Shown here piece after piece: positions 8,266 through 17,396 of a DNA stretch of 64,000 nucleotides. Made by a program: the position numbers and the translations under genes. Under the pieces are notes generated by a model. It did not search any database and had not been told where the DNA came from. It saw only the letters and a program-made list of their open reading frames with translations. The first letter of the stretch is position 1; every line of letters starts with the position of its first letter. Source of the stretch: Actinacidiphila sp. DG2A-62 (GTDB taxonomy: Bacteria; Actinomycetota; Actinomycetes; Streptomycetales; Streptomycetaceae). Location: NCBI RefSeq assembly GCF_035825295.1, contig NZ_JAYMGI010000002.1, positions 7,888,001-7,952,000 on the forward strand. The letters are read 5' to 3'.

Positions 8266-11200
8266 ATGTCCCCGCGCTCATCCCGCAGACCGCGATTCCT
8301 CACCGGCCTCCCGGCCGGCTCCTCCCGCGCCCGCGCCCGCCCGCGCGGCCGGCTGCTCGTCCCGCTGACCGTGCTCGCCCTGACCGCGCTCGGCGTCGTC
8401 CCGGCCCACGCGGGCGCGGCGGCCGGCGCCGATCCCGCGCCGGCCGCCGGGTCCGGGCCCGGCGCCGCGACCGTCGCGCCGCCCCCTCCCGCACACCCCG
8501 CGACCGGGGTCCGCATCCGGCACGGCGCGCTGACCGTCACCGTCGCCCGCGAGTTCCCGCAGGTGATCTCCTACGACCTGGGCGGACGCACCCTCACCGG
8601 TCAGCCCGCGGCCCTGGACACCTTCGAGGTCAACGGCGCCGCCCACACCGCCGACACCACGGCGACCGTGCGCGGCGACACCGCCACGTACGTCTCCGCC
8701 TTCGCCGACCTGCCCGGCGTGACCATCACCTCGGCCATCACGGCCACCGCCGCCGACACCGTGGTCTTCGCGGTGAAGAGCATCACCGGCAGCGCCGCGG
8801 GGAGCGTGGACACCCTCGAACTGCCCCACCAGTCGCTGGTGTCGGTCGACACCTCCGACCCGCTCGCGAACCTGGCCAGGACCCGGATCTCCACCGACTC
8901 CACGACCACCGCCGACCAGTTCCTGCCGATCACCGCCGCGACCGCCCCCGACGCGGCGGACGTCGCCACGCCGTACGGCTTCGTCAGCGACTCGCAGCTG
9001 TCCGCCGGCCTGATCAGCGACGCCACCCGGGACGCCCCGCAGGACGACAACGACAACGACAACTCCCGCCTGACCTCGCGGATCACCGACGCCGGCGGCG
9101 GCGCCCGGCGCGCGCAGCTCACGCCCGGCGTCTACACCGTGCACGCCGAGGGCGCGACCGACCCGCGGGTGGCGACCTACGCGCTGCCGCGCACCACCGT
9201 GGTGCTCGCCGCCGACGCCAACGGCGACGGGAAGATCACCTGGCAGGACGGCGCGCTCGCCTACCGGGCGGCCATGACGCACCCGCTGGGCGCCGACCGG
9301 GTGCCCGAACGCGTCGTCCAGCACATCCCGTTCAACTTCGCCAGCCAGGCCACCAATCCGTTCCTGAAGACCCTCGACAACGTCAAGCGGATCTCGCTGG
9401 CCACCGACGACCTCGGCCAGTGGGTGCTGGAGAAGGGCTACGCCAACGAGGGCCACGACTCCGGCCACCCCGACTACGGCGGCGACTACAACACCCGCGC
9501 CGGCGGACTGTCCGACCTGAACGCCCTCGCCGCCACCGGCGCCCGGTACAACGCCGACCTGGCCGTGCACGTCAACGTCACCGAGGCCTACCCGCAGGCG
9601 AAGAACTTCAGCTCCGGCCTGATCAAGGGCCAGGTCAACGGCTGGGACTGGCTCAACCAGTCGTACCACATCGACCAGCGCACCGACCTGGGCACCGGCG
9701 CCGTCCTCGACCGCTTCGCCCAACTGCGCCGGGAGGCCCCGGGGATCAGGACCGTCTACATCGACGCCTACTACTCCAGCGGCTGGCTCGCCGACGAACT
9801 CGCCGCGCGCCTGCGCGCGATGGGCTTCGAGGTGGCCAGCGAGTGGGCCTACAAGTTCGAGGGCGAGTCGATCTGGTCGCACTGGGCGAGCGACAAGGGC
9901 TACGGCGGCCCGACCAACAAGGGCATCAACTCGAACATCATCCGCTTCATCGCCAACTCCGACCGCGACGTGTGGAACGTCGACCCGCTGCTCGGCGGCT
10001 CCTCGATCAAGGAGTTCGAGGGCTGGACCGGCCAGGACGACTGGAACGCCTTCTACGGCAACATCTGGACGAACAACCTGCCGACCAAGTTCCTCCAGCA
10101 CTTCCAGCTCACCGACTGGGACGTCGGCAGGTCCGCCGACCTGACCGGCGGGGTCCGGGTGACCGCCGACGGCGGCGTCCGGCAGATCACCATGGGCGGC
10201 GCCCTCGTCCTCAGCGGCGACAGCTACCTGCTGCCCTGGGGCGAGGCACAGGACGGACACGGCGTCTCCTCGCCGGCCCGCGCCGACAAGATGTACTACT
10301 TCAGCGCCTCCGGCGGCGCCCACACCTTCGACCTGACCCGGCAGTTCGCCGGCGTCGACCGCTTCACCCTCTACGAGCTGACCGACACCGGCCGCCTCAA
10401 GGCCGCCGACGTCACCCCCGACCACGGCCGGGTGACGCTCACCGGCGCCAAGGGGCAGCCGTACGTGCTGGTGCCGCGCGGCGGCGCCGCGCCGCACACC
10501 GACGTGCGCTACGGCGAGGGCACCCCGCTCGCCGACCCGGGCTTCGACGCCGGCGACCTGCGCGCCTGGCACCCCGCGGGCGACGCCTCCCTGGTGCGCA
10601 CCGCGAACGGCGACCACGTCGCGCGGCTCGGCGCCGCCGCCTCCTCGCTCACCCAGACCGCGCACGGCCTCACCCCGGGGCGGCGCTACTCCTTCAGCGC
10701 CGACGTCGAGATCGCGCCCGGACTGCGCCGTCCGGTCACGCTGAGCGTCACCGGCGCCCGGCACACCTCGGCCGCCCGCACCTTCGACACCACCCCGGCG
10801 CGCAACGAGGTCGCCGCCGACGCCAAGGAGGGCAGCTACGCCCAACGGGCCTCGGTGACCTTCACCGCACCGCCCGACGGGAAGGCCGCCGTGACGCTCG
10901 CCGCGTCCGCCGGACAGGCCGCCGTCACCCTCGACGACGCCCGCCTGACGGCCGACACCTCGACGCCGCCGCCCGCCTCCGCACCCGGCGCCACCGTGAT
11001 CGCCCACGACGACTTCGAGGGGAACCAGCCCGGCTGGGGCCCGTTCGTCAAGGGCGACGCGGGCGGCGTCACCGACCCGCGCACCAGTATCAGCGACCTG
11101 CACGCGCCGTACAGCCAGAAGCAGTGGAAGAACACCTACGCGCCGTACGACTCCGGGACGCTGAAGGGCCAGGCGGTGGACGACGTGCTCGACGGCGCGC

Positions 11201-12363
11201 ACTCGCTGAAGTCCCACGAGGAGAACACCGGCCTGGTCTACCGGACCGTCCCGGCGACCGTGCCCTTCACCGCCGGCCACCGCTACCGGGTCTCCTTCCG
11301 CTACCAGAGCAACCTCGACGCCCAGTGGGCCTGGATCACCGGCGCCGACACGGTGGGCGGCGGGAAGGTCGCCGCCAGGGACCTGACCCGCGAGACCCTC
11401 GCTCCCGCGCTGACCACCACCGCCCGCACCGAGGAGATCACCGCGGGCTGCGGCGACACCTGGGTGGGCCTGCGCAAGCTCGGCGGCGCGGCCGGCACCG
11501 ACTTCGTGCTGGACGACTTCACCGTCACCGACCTGGGCCCGGCCGCGACCGGCCCGGCCTGCGCGAGCCTCACCGCACCCGCCGGCGCCGAGCTGAGCCC
11601 CGGCGCGCCCAGCGCGTTCACCACCGTCTTCACCAACAACGAGGCGGTCGCCGCGACCGGCGTGCACATCACCCTCGACGGGCTGCCGGACGGCTGGAAG
11701 GTCGCGGTGGAGGACCGGGGCGGCAACGCCTTCGCCTCCGTCGCGCCGGGCGCCACCGCCGTCACCACATGGCTGCTCACCGCGCCCGACAGCGCCGCGG
11801 CCGGATCGGCGACCTGGCGGGCGACCGCGACCTACACCGCGGACGGCGCCAAGTCGGTCGGCGCGAACGCGGCGGCGACCGTCGCGGCCAGGCCGCTGCT
11901 GTCGCCCGGGTCGATGACCGCCACCGCCGACTCCGAGAACCTGTCCTCGGGACCGGCGGAGGGCCCGGTCGGCAACGTACTGGACGGCGACCCCGGCACC
12001 ATCTGGCACACCGACTACACCGAGCAGGAGGCGCCCTACCCGCACTGGGTGGTGCTGCGGCTCGGCGGCCCGGCCGACGTGGACGGCTTCAGCTACCTCG
12101 ACCGGCGCAGCGGCGGCCCCAACGGCCGCGTCGGCGGTTACGAGATCGCCGTCTCCGACGACGGGACCACCTGGACCACCGTCGCCCGCGGCACCCTCGT
12201 CGACTCCCCGGACCCGCAGGAGATCGACTTCCCGGCGGTCCGCGCCTCCTCCGTGCGCTTCACGGCGCTGAACGCGCTCAACGGCCTGCCCTTCGCCGCC
12301 GCGGCCGAGATGCGCGTCCTCGGCGGCTACGCGGACGCGCCGACGGGATACCCGCCGGTCTAG
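8266..12363 (+). CDS. Secreted endo-alpha-N-acetylgalactosaminidase, GH101 family
   Basis: 1365 residues. A long Arg-rich signal peptide (hydrophobic core about 27-45, then AHAGA) directs export. The N-terminal beta-sandwich precedes the GH101 barrel (about 300-620). The nucleophile is expected at Asp500 in TVYIDAYY and the acid/base at Glu526 in ASEWAY. The runs GYGGPTNKGINS and EFEGWTGQDDWNAF also match the family. These enzymes release the intact Galβ1-3GalNAc disaccharide from Ser/Thr of mucin-type glycoproteins. C-terminal to the barrel come galactose-binding-like domains (about 760-1100), a NEW3-type NPCBM-associated domain (about 1105-1190) and an F5/8 type C (CBM32-like) domain (about 1215-1355). 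ATG follows AGGTGG. Upstream is a LacI-type site and downstream a strong hairpin. Confidence 0.93.
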   Translation: MSPRSSRRPRFLTGLPAGSSRARARPRGRLLVPLTVLALTALGVVPAHAGAAAGADPAPAAGSGPGAATVAPPPPAHPATGVRIRHGALTVTVAREFPQVISYDLGGRTLTGQPAALDTFEVNGAAHTADTTATVRGDTATYVSAFADLPGVTITSAITATAADTVVFAVKSITGSAAGSVDTLELPHQSLVSVDTSDPLANLARTRISTDSTTTADQFLPITAATAPDAADVATPYGFVSDSQLSAGLISDATRDAPQDDNDNDNSRLTSRITDAGGGARRAQLTPGVYTVHAEGATDPRVATYALPRTTVVLAADANGDGKITWQDGALAYRAAMTHPLGADRVPERVVQHIPFNFASQATNPFLKTLDNVKRISLATDDLGQWVLEKGYANEGHDSGHPDYGGDYNTRAGGLSDLNALAATGARYNADLAVHVNVTEAYPQAKNFSSGLIKGQVNGWDWLNQSYHIDQRTDLGTGAVLDRFAQLRREAPGIRTVYIDAYYSSGWLADELAARLRAMGFEVASEWAYKFEGESIWSHWASDKGYGGPTNKGINSNIIRFIANSDRDVWNVDPLLGGSSIKEFEGWTGQDDWNAFYGNIWTNNLPTKFLQHFQLTDWDVGRSADLTGGVRVTADGGVRQITMGGALVLSGDSYLLPWGEAQDGHGVSSPARADKMYYFSASGGAHTFDLTRQFAGVDRFTLYELTDTGRLKAADVTPDHGRVTLTGAKGQPYVLVPRGGAAPHTDVRYGEGTPLADPGFDAGDLRAWHPAGDASLVRTANGDHVARLGAAASSLTQTAHGLTPGRRYSFSADVEIAPGLRRPVTLSVTGARHTSAARTFDTTPARNEVAADAKEGSYAQRASVTFTAPPDGKAAVTLAASAGQAAVTLDDARLTADTSTPPPASAPGATVIAHDDFEGNQPGWGPFVKGDAGGVTDPRTSISDLHAPYSQKQWKNTYAPYDSGTLKGQAVDDVLDGAHSLKSHEENTGLVYRTVPATVPFTAGHRYRVSFRYQSNLDAQWAWITGADTVGGGKVAARDLTRETLAPALTTTARTEEITAGCGDTWVGLRKLGGAAGTDFVLDDFTVTDLGPAATGPACASLTAPAGAELSPGAPSAFTTVFTNNEAVAATGVHITLDGLPDGWKVAVEDRGGNAFASVAPGATAVTTWLLTAPDSAAAGSATWRATATYTADGAKSVGANAAATVAARPLLSPGSMTATADSENLSSGPAEGPVGNVLDGDPGTIWHTDYTEQEAPYPHWVVLRLGGPADVDGFSYLDRRSGGPNGRVGGYEIAVSDDGTTWTTVARGTLVDSPDPQEIDFPAVRASSVRFTALNALNGLPFAAAAEMRVLGGYADAPTGYPPV

Positions 12364-12392
12364 CCGCCCGCGCGCCCGCGCGCGGACGAACA

Positions 12393-12430
12393 CGCGGTCC
12401 CCGGCGAGGTGCCTCCCGCCGGGGGCCGCG
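12393..12430. terminator. Hairpin terminator between GH101 and the convergent mauE-like gene
   Basis: A 14-bp stem, arms 12393-12406 and 12417-12430, with one G-T type mismatch and a 10-base loop. It lies 30 bases after the GH101 stop and 49 bases after the convergent MauE-like stop, so it may serve both directions. There is no T tract, as is usual in streptomycetes. Confidence 0.7.
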
Positions 12431-12478
12431 TGCCGTCCGGGACCCGCCCGGGCGGCGCGCGCCGTCCGGGACCGCGCG

Positions 12479-13414
12479 CTACCCCGCGTGCGGCGTGACC
12501 GCCGCCGCCGTGACCGCGGCCGACAGGTCCAGCGGGACCACCTCCTCGGTGCGGTCGTCGATCACCGAGACCCGCACCGCGGGGCTGGGCGCGGTGTCGA
12601 TCGTCGCGGCCCGGTCCAGTGCGAACAGCACGTTGACCGGGCGCGGTCCGCGCACCTCCTCCTCGTAGACGCCCGCGAAGCGCAGCACCCGCCAGCCCTC
12701 GTCGTCCCAGTGGTCCAGCAGCGCGGACCTGACGATGGGGGAGGCGGCCTGCCAGGCCAGCGAGTGCTCGAGCAACTCCACCGACGCCTCGACCGGCACC
12801 CGGCCGCCCGCGTCGCCCGCGTCGCCCGCGTCGCCCGCGCGCAGCGGGTGGCCGAACAGATGGATGCGCAGCCGGCGCAGCGGCAGCAGCCAGTAGCGGT
12901 CGAGGTCCGCCGACACCAGGAACACCGCCACGGCCGCGGCGACGGCGAACACCGCCGACCCGGCGGGCCGCGCCGCGACCTGCGACCACCAGGCGCGGTC
13001 CGCCGCGGCCGAGACGCAGCCGGCGGCGAGCACCAGGAGGGCCCGTGCGAAGGAGCGCGCGCCGATCGGCCCCTCGGCCCGCGCGCTGCACCCGCAGCCC
13101 GACTCCGGCGCGGTGGCTTTCGCATAGCCGAGGTAGCCGGTGAATCCCGCGCCCAGCACGGCCGCGGCGGCGCCCGGCCCGGCGGCGGGCAGGCCCGCTC
13201 CCACGCCGGCCAGCAGTGCCGCGGCGACGGCCAGTTCGGCCGCGCCGACCGCGCGCAGCGCCCGGCCGGCCCGCTCGGCGTCGCCGAGCACCCGGACCAG
13301 CACGGTGCCGGCCGCGACCCGCGCGATGTCGCGGGACAGCAGCTTGGCCGCGCCGGTGGCCGCCAGCAGCACGCCCAGCACGGCCGGGACGAGGTTCGTC
13401 AGCAGGGGAAGCAT
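12479..13414 (-). CDS. MauE/DoxX-like membrane protein with soluble C-terminal domain
   Basis: 311 residues. Five likely membrane helices lie in the first 190 residues. The first begins LTNLVPAVLGVLLAATGAAK, the pattern of the MauE/DoxX redox-associated membrane family. A Cys pair in SGCGCSA sits between helices 3 and 4, suitable for thiol-disulfide exchange. The soluble C-terminal part (about 195-311) resembles nothing I recognise and carries a GDAGDAGDAGG repeat. MauE is needed for correct disulfide formation in methylamine dehydrogenase. Here the gene is the last of an operon whose first gene encodes a 16-Cys protein, so a role in its oxidation is inferred. The start overlaps a GAGGGGG sequence that spans the preceding stop. 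Confidence 0.75.
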   Translation of the reverse strand: MLPLLTNLVPAVLGVLLAATGAAKLLSRDIARVAAGTVLVRVLGDAERAGRALRAVGAAELAVAAALLAGVGAGLPAAGPGAAAAVLGAGFTGYLGYAKATAPESGCGCSARAEGPIGARSFARALLVLAAGCVSAAADRAWWSQVAARPAGSAVFAVAAAVAVFLVSADLDRYWLLPLRRLRIHLFGHPLRAGDAGDAGDAGGRVPVEASVELLEHSLAWQAASPIVRSALLDHWDDEGWRVLRFAGVYEEEVRGPRPVNVLFALDRAATIDTAPSPAVRVSVIDDRTEEVVPLDLSAAVTAAAVTPHAG

Positions 13415-13426
13415 CGCACCGCCCCC

Positions 13427-14059
13427 TCAGTGCCCGACGGTGACACGGGCGATGTCCACCGAGTCGTCCTCGGGCCGCCAGGCGCCCAGGACCTGCGCGG
13501 CCTGGCCGATGCGCACCCGCGACAGGTCCCGGGTCAGCGCGCCGCCCTGGTACGAGGCGGTGGTGGTGTCCGGCACGATCCGGCCGACCACCGCGTGGTC
13601 GTGGTCGCCGTGGGTCAGGTGCAGCCGGTCCTTGGCGATGCCTCTGATCGTGCAGTAGAGGTTCACGATGTTCACCCAGACCGCGTCGGCCGCGATGGTG
13701 CCGTCGGGCATGTCCACGCCGCGCGCGTACAGGCCGTCGCCGATGCTGATCTCCGCCGCGGTGGTGGGGCGCAGCTTCCACACGCTGGTGGCGTTGGTCA
13801 TCTGGATCAGGTGGTGGTCGCCGTAGGAGCCGGCCACCTCCAGCACGCTGCCCCTGATCCCGGTGATCCGGCCCTCGGCGAAGGCGGACGAGGCGATCGC
13901 CGGGTCGAGGGACGCCATCGGCGCGGCGAAGGCGGCGTCCGCGTCGAGGCCGCCGAGCGCGGAGGCGCCCACGATGGTCGCGCCGCCCAGGGCCGCGGTG
14001 GTCAGGAAGCGCCGCCGGTCGAGGCCGGCGCGGGGTGCGCGTTCGCTGTCGCGGTTCAT
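13427..14059 (-). CDS. Tat-exported protein of unknown function (two DUF5666-like beta domains)
   Basis: 210 residues. The N-terminus has a twin-arginine signal (DRRRFLTT at 14-21, hydrophobic stretch to about 45, then AFAAP). The mature part seems to contain two similar small beta-rich units, GRITGIRGSVLEVAG and CTIRGIAKDRLHLT, of DUF5666/OB-like character, with a His/Asp-rich HGDHDH between them that could bind metal. Function is unknown. It lies between the cysteine-rich gene (26 bases upstream) and the MauE-like gene (12 bases downstream), each with a good ribosome-binding site (AGGAGGAAGG here). As an escort carrying the Tat signal it could export the signal-less Cys-rich protein, as MelC1 does for tyrosinase; this is inference. 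Confidence 0.75.
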   Translation of the reverse strand: MNRDSERAPRAGLDRRRFLTTAALGGATIVGASALGGLDADAAFAAPMASLDPAIASSAFAEGRITGIRGSVLEVAGSYGDHHLIQMTNATSVWKLRPTTAAEISIGDGLYARGVDMPDGTIAADAVWVNIVNLYCTIRGIAKDRLHLTHGDHDHAVVGRIVPDTTTASYQGGALTRDLSRVRIGQAAQVLGAWRPEDDSVDIARVTVGH

Positions 14060-14085
14060 GTCGGTCCTTCCTCCTGCCGGCCGGG

Positions 14086-14508
14086 TCACTCGTAGATGTA
14101 GACGGGGAGCTTGCCCGAGCTGAGGTTGCCGATCGCGGAGAACGCGGCCGGCGTCAGGTCGATCACGCGGTTGGTGCGGCAGGCGCCGTTGCAGCAGGTG
14201 GCCTCGCCGCAGAAGGACTGGGTGCGCGGGCCGCAGTCGGCGACGGTGACGCACACCGAGGCGCCGGAGCACTGGTGCTTGACGTTCATCACCGAGCCGC
14301 AGGCGCGCCGCACGATGCTCTCGCCGCACAGGTCGGGGCGGGTGATGTCGAAGCACGCCTGGGAGGTGTTGGGCCAGGCGGCCATGTGGGCGTTGGACTG
14401 GCAGGTGCCGCAGGCGCCGGTGCCGGCGCTGCCGCAGGGTCCCCAGGACCCGCCGCAGCAGAACCAGGTGGTCTCACCCGCCCACAGGGCGGTCGTTCCG
14501 CAGGCCAT
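14086..14508 (-). CDS. Cysteine-rich protein with RlpA/expansin-like double-psi beta-barrel C-terminus
   Basis: 140 residues with about 16 cysteines, enough for up to eight disulfides, and five tryptophans. The C-terminal part (VCVTVADCGP, then RVIDLTPAAFSAIG, then KLPVYIYE) follows the double-psi beta-barrel pattern of RlpA, barwin and expansins, where VxDxGP and IDLSxAAF are hallmarks. The catalytic residues of lytic members are not clearly present. No Sec or Tat signal is visible (it starts MACGTTALW), odd for a disulfide-rich protein. It is the first gene of an operon with a Tat protein and a MauE-like membrane protein. GGAGAG lies 7 bases before ATG. A cell-wall or extracellular role is inferred. 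Confidence 0.75.
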   Translation of the reverse strand: MACGTTALWAGETTWFCCGGSWGPCGSAGTGACGTCQSNAHMAAWPNTSQACFDITRPDLCGESIVRRACGSVMNVKHQCSGASVCVTVADCGPRTQSFCGEATCCNGACRTNRVIDLTPAAFSAIGNLSSGKLPVYIYE

Positions 14509-14777
14509 GTCGGTCTCTCCTTCGCTCGCTCACGGCCACCGCGTCCAGGCGTGACCGGTGCATGACAATCGGATCTCGGCACAGCGCCGCCGTGGAGTGG
14601 GGGGCCGCGACGGACCGCGGGGCTGGGCCCGCTGCGCCGGGTGGGTCGGATGTGTCGGCAGTGCACGTGGAGCAGAGCCATGATGCGCGCTTCTACGCGC
14701 GTCCGCCAGACGCGCGGCTCGGCGGACCCGCGGGGACGGCGGCCGTCGGCCCCGTCGGCGCGGCGGGCGCCGGCAGG
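14509..14777. other. Intergenic region between the Cys-rich operon and the AsnC gene
   Basis: 269 bases with no gene. The part next to 14508 should hold the promoter of the Cys-rich operon. A short hairpin (arms 14696-14702 and 14710-14716, 7-base loop) lies downstream of the AsnC stop and could end its transcript. Confidence 0.45.
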
Positions 14778-15272
14778 TCAGCCGCCGTCGCGGCGTGCCG
14801 CCGCGGCGCCGCGGCCGACGGACTCCACCAGCGGAAGCACCCGGTGCGGCACCCGCTCGCGCAGCGCGATCTCGGTGCGGGTGCGGACCACGCCCGGCAG
14901 CCGGATCAGCCGCTGGATGACGTCCTCCAGATGCGCGTTGTCGCGCGCCACCACCCGGGTGAGCAGGTCGCCGCCGCCGGTGATGGAGTACGCCTCGATG
15001 ATCTCCGGCACGTCCGCGAGCGCGGTGCCGACGTCGTCCAGGTGCCCCTGCGTGACCTCGATCCGCACGAACGCCAGCACCGGGTGGTCCAGCGCGGCGG
15101 GCGACACCCTCGGCCCGGCCTGCGCGATCACGCCGTCCCGCTCCAGCCGGTCGAGCCGCGCCTGCAGGGTCCCGCGGGCCACGCCCAGGATGCGCGCGTA
15201 CTCGCGGACGCTGGTACGCGGCTGCTGGAGCAGCAGCCGCAGGATGCGGGCGTCCAGCGCGTCGACGGACAT
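14778..15272 (-). CDS. Lrp/AsnC-family transcriptional regulator
   Basis: 164 residues. The N-terminal winged helix-turn-helix (LDARILRLLLQQPRTSVREYARILGVARG..) is followed by a RAM/effector domain with HLDDVGTALADVPEIIEAYSITGG, in which the GGxD-type turn (GGGDLLTRV) is conserved. Such proteins sense small molecules, often amino acids, and bind DNA as octamers. ATG 15272 is preceded by GAGGGGA. It diverges from the FUSC-type membrane protein gene across a 324-base gap holding a perfect 16-bp inverted repeat, so control of that neighbour is likely. Confidence 0.92.
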   Translation of the reverse strand: MSVDALDARILRLLLQQPRTSVREYARILGVARGTLQARLDRLERDGVIAQAGPRVSPAALDHPVLAFVRIEVTQGHLDDVGTALADVPEIIEAYSITGGGDLLTRVVARDNAHLEDVIQRLIRLPGVVRTRTEIALRERVPHRVLPLVESVGRGAAAARRDGG

Positions 15273-15383
15273 GAGCCAGTGGTCCCCTCGCGGCCGGTGA
15301 CAGGGCGGTTTCACTCTACCAATGGCACAGTGCGGGGCGATCGGTTTGAGCCAGAGCGCCACAGGATGCTTTCCTTGCGGTGA

Positions 15384-15417
15384 CGACGGCGTTGCGGAGA
15401 CCTCCGCAACGCCGTCG
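15384..15417. repeat. Perfect 16-bp inverted repeat in the AsnC/FUSC divergent gap
   Basis: Arms at 15384-15399 (CGACGGCGTTGCGGAG) and 15402-15417 are exactly complementary, separated by two bases. It is the only long perfect palindrome in the 324-base gap 15273-15596. It could be an operator for the AsnC regulator, or a hairpin acting as attenuator or terminator in the leader of the FUSC gene. The rest of the gap (15420-15590) is low-complexity and shows nothing else I can name. Confidence 0.6.
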
Positions 15418-15596
15418 CCGTGTCCGCGGCGGCGCGGAGCCGGCCGCGGGCGCGGCGGACGCGTGCGACGAGGGCGCGCGGGTGCGCGGGCGCGCACCGG
15501 ACGAACGGACGAACGGACGCTCGCGACGGACGGACGAACGCGCGGACCGGGCGGAGAGAACGGCAGCGGAGAGAACGGAAAGGGGCGGGAGGCACG

Positions 15597-17396
15597 GTGG
15601 AGCGGAGGACCTGGACGTGGGCGGCGCGGGCCGCGCGGGCGGTCGCGGCCCCGGACCCGGGCCGGCTGCGGCTGCGCTCGGCCGCCCGCGCGGTGCTCGG
15701 CATCTCCGCCGCGGTCGCGGCGGTGCTGCTCGCCGGGCTGCCGCTGCCGGCGGCGTGCGGCGGCGGACTCGCGGCCCTGCTCGCGTTCTTCACCGTGGCC
15801 GACGCGACGGTACGGCGGCAGGCGGTCACCACCGCGCTGCTGCCCGCCGCCGGGGTGCCCGTGCTGGCGGCGGCGAGCGCGCTGCACCCGTGGCCGGCGG
15901 CCCGCGACGCGGCCTTCGTCGCGGTGGTCATGGGCGGGGTGTACGCCCGCCGCTGGGGACCGCGCGGCAACGCGCTGGGCGTCTTCGCGTTCATGATGTT
16001 CTTCGTCGCGCAGTTCCTGCACGCCGCGCCCGGCGACCTCCCCGAACTCCTCGCCGCGGTCGGCATCGGCCTCGGCGCCGCCGCGACCGTCCGGTTCGGC
16101 CTGTGGTGCCACGAGCGCGGCGCACCGCCCCCGGCAGCCGCGCTGCTGCCCGCCGCCGTCCCCGCCGTCGCCGGACGCGGCCCGCGCCGTCCCACCACCC
16201 GGCAGGCCGTCCAGGCCGCGACCGCCGCCGCGGCGGCCCTCGGGCTCGGCGAGGCGGTCTCCGGCGACCGCTGGTACTGGGCGGTCGCCGCCTCCTGGTG
16301 GATCTTCGTCAACACCGCGTCCCGCGGCGAGACCCTCGTCCGCGGGTTCCGCCGGGTGCTCGGCACCGCCACGGGCGTCGCCGCCGGCTTCGCGCTCGCC
16401 GCGCCGCTGCACGGCGCCGCCGTGCCGTCGGCCGTCCTCGTCGCCGCCTGCGTCTTCGGGATCTTCTACAGCGCGCCGGTCTCGTACAGCTGGATGACCT
16501 TCTTCGTCACGGTCATGGCCGGGACGCTCTACGGGCTGCTCGGCGTGCTGCGGCCCGCGCTGCTGGCGCTGCGGCTGGAGGAGACGCTGGTGGGCGCGGG
16601 CACGGCGGCCCTGGCCGTCCTGCTGGTGCTGCCGGTCACCACGCACGCCGCCACCGACGCGTGGGTGCGCTGCGCGCTGCACGCCGTACGGGACGTCGCG
16701 GCACGGACCGCGCGGCACCTGGACGGCGCGGCCGCCACGGCGGGGACGGCAGGCTCGGCGGTGTCGCCAGCCACGGCGGGCGCAGTGGGCACGGCGCGAA
16801 CGGCGGGCCCGGCGGACGCCGTGGGTCCGGGCGGCGAGGCACCCGCGCGGACCCCCGACGGCGATCTCGGCGTCCCCCGTGCGGGTGGCGTCCCAGGCGC
16901 CGCCACGGACCCGGGCGGCGTCGGCGCCGCCGCCGACCTGGCGGGCCGCGCCGCCGAACTCGACGCCGTGCTCGGCCGGGTGCGGATCTCGCTGGGCCCG
17001 CTGCTGCACCCGCTCAATCCCCATCGCGCGCGCCGCGCCCGCGCCCTGCGGGTGCTCGCGCTGCTGGACGACTGCGCCCGCGAGGCGCGGGGCCTCGCCC
17101 GGACCGCGGCCGACCCGCGGGCCGGGCACGACGCCCGCCTGCTCGCCGCCTGCCGCCGGGTCGAGCACGCGGTGCTGCGCCTGCTCGACCCGGACAGCGC
17201 GCCCGCCGCACCGCGGCAGGACACCGCCTCCGCCTCCGCGCCCGGGCCGCGGACCGCGTCCGCCGCGTCCGCGCCCGCGCCGTCCGGGCACCCGCACGCC
17301 GAGCGCGCCCTCGCGCACCTGCACGGCCTGGAGTCGGCCCTGCGCGCCCTCGCCGCGCCGCTGCGCCCGCAGGAGTCCGCCGCGCCGGCCGCGTGA
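15597..17396 (+). CDS. FUSC-family membrane protein (aromatic acid/efflux transporter-like)
   Basis: 599 residues from GTG 15597. Two sets of membrane helices (about 28-170 and 205-360) each precede a soluble segment, as in FUSC/YccS/AaeB-type proteins. The second set contains YWAVAASWWIFVNTASRGET and the fold's conserved VRGFRRVLGTATGV run. The C-terminal 230 residues are soluble and Ala/Gly-rich with helical segments. Family members export aromatic acids or related compounds. GGGAGG lies four bases before the GTG; a longer frame reaching 15420 would add an Arg-rich leader that seems non-coding. Divergence from an AsnC regulator suggests inducible expression. Confidence 0.82.
   Translation: MERRTWTWAARAARAVAAPDPGRLRLRSAARAVLGISAAVAAVLLAGLPLPAACGGGLAALLAFFTVADATVRRQAVTTALLPAAGVPVLAAASALHPWPAARDAAFVAVVMGGVYARRWGPRGNALGVFAFMMFFVAQFLHAAPGDLPELLAAVGIGLGAAATVRFGLWCHERGAPPPAAALLPAAVPAVAGRGPRRPTTRQAVQAATAAAAALGLGEAVSGDRWYWAVAASWWIFVNTASRGETLVRGFRRVLGTATGVAAGFALAAPLHGAAVPSAVLVAACVFGIFYSAPVSYSWMTFFVTVMAGTLYGLLGVLRPALLALRLEETLVGAGTAALAVLLVLPVTTHAATDAWVRCALHAVRDVAARTARHLDGAAATAGTAGSAVSPATAGAVGTARTAGPADAVGPGGEAPARTPDGDLGVPRAGGVPGAATDPGGVGAAADLAGRAAELDAVLGRVRISLGPLLHPLNPHRARRARALRVLALLDDCAREARGLARTAADPRAGHDARLLAACRRVEHAVLRLLDPDSAPAAPRQDTASASAPGPRTASAASAPAPSGHPHAERALAHLHGLESALRALAAPLRPQESAAPAA

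Noticed and set aside
8278..12393. Very long open frame on the minus strand opposite GH101
   Set aside because: It has no recognisable domain, is Val/Gly/Arg-rich, and mirrors the codon structure of the GH101 gene. Stops are rare on the opposite strand in such GC-rich genes.
12479..14508. Methylamine dehydrogenase (mau) cluster
   Set aside because: Only the MauE-like protein fits. The Cys-rich protein resembles a double-psi barrel, not MauA, and no large subunit or MauG is present.
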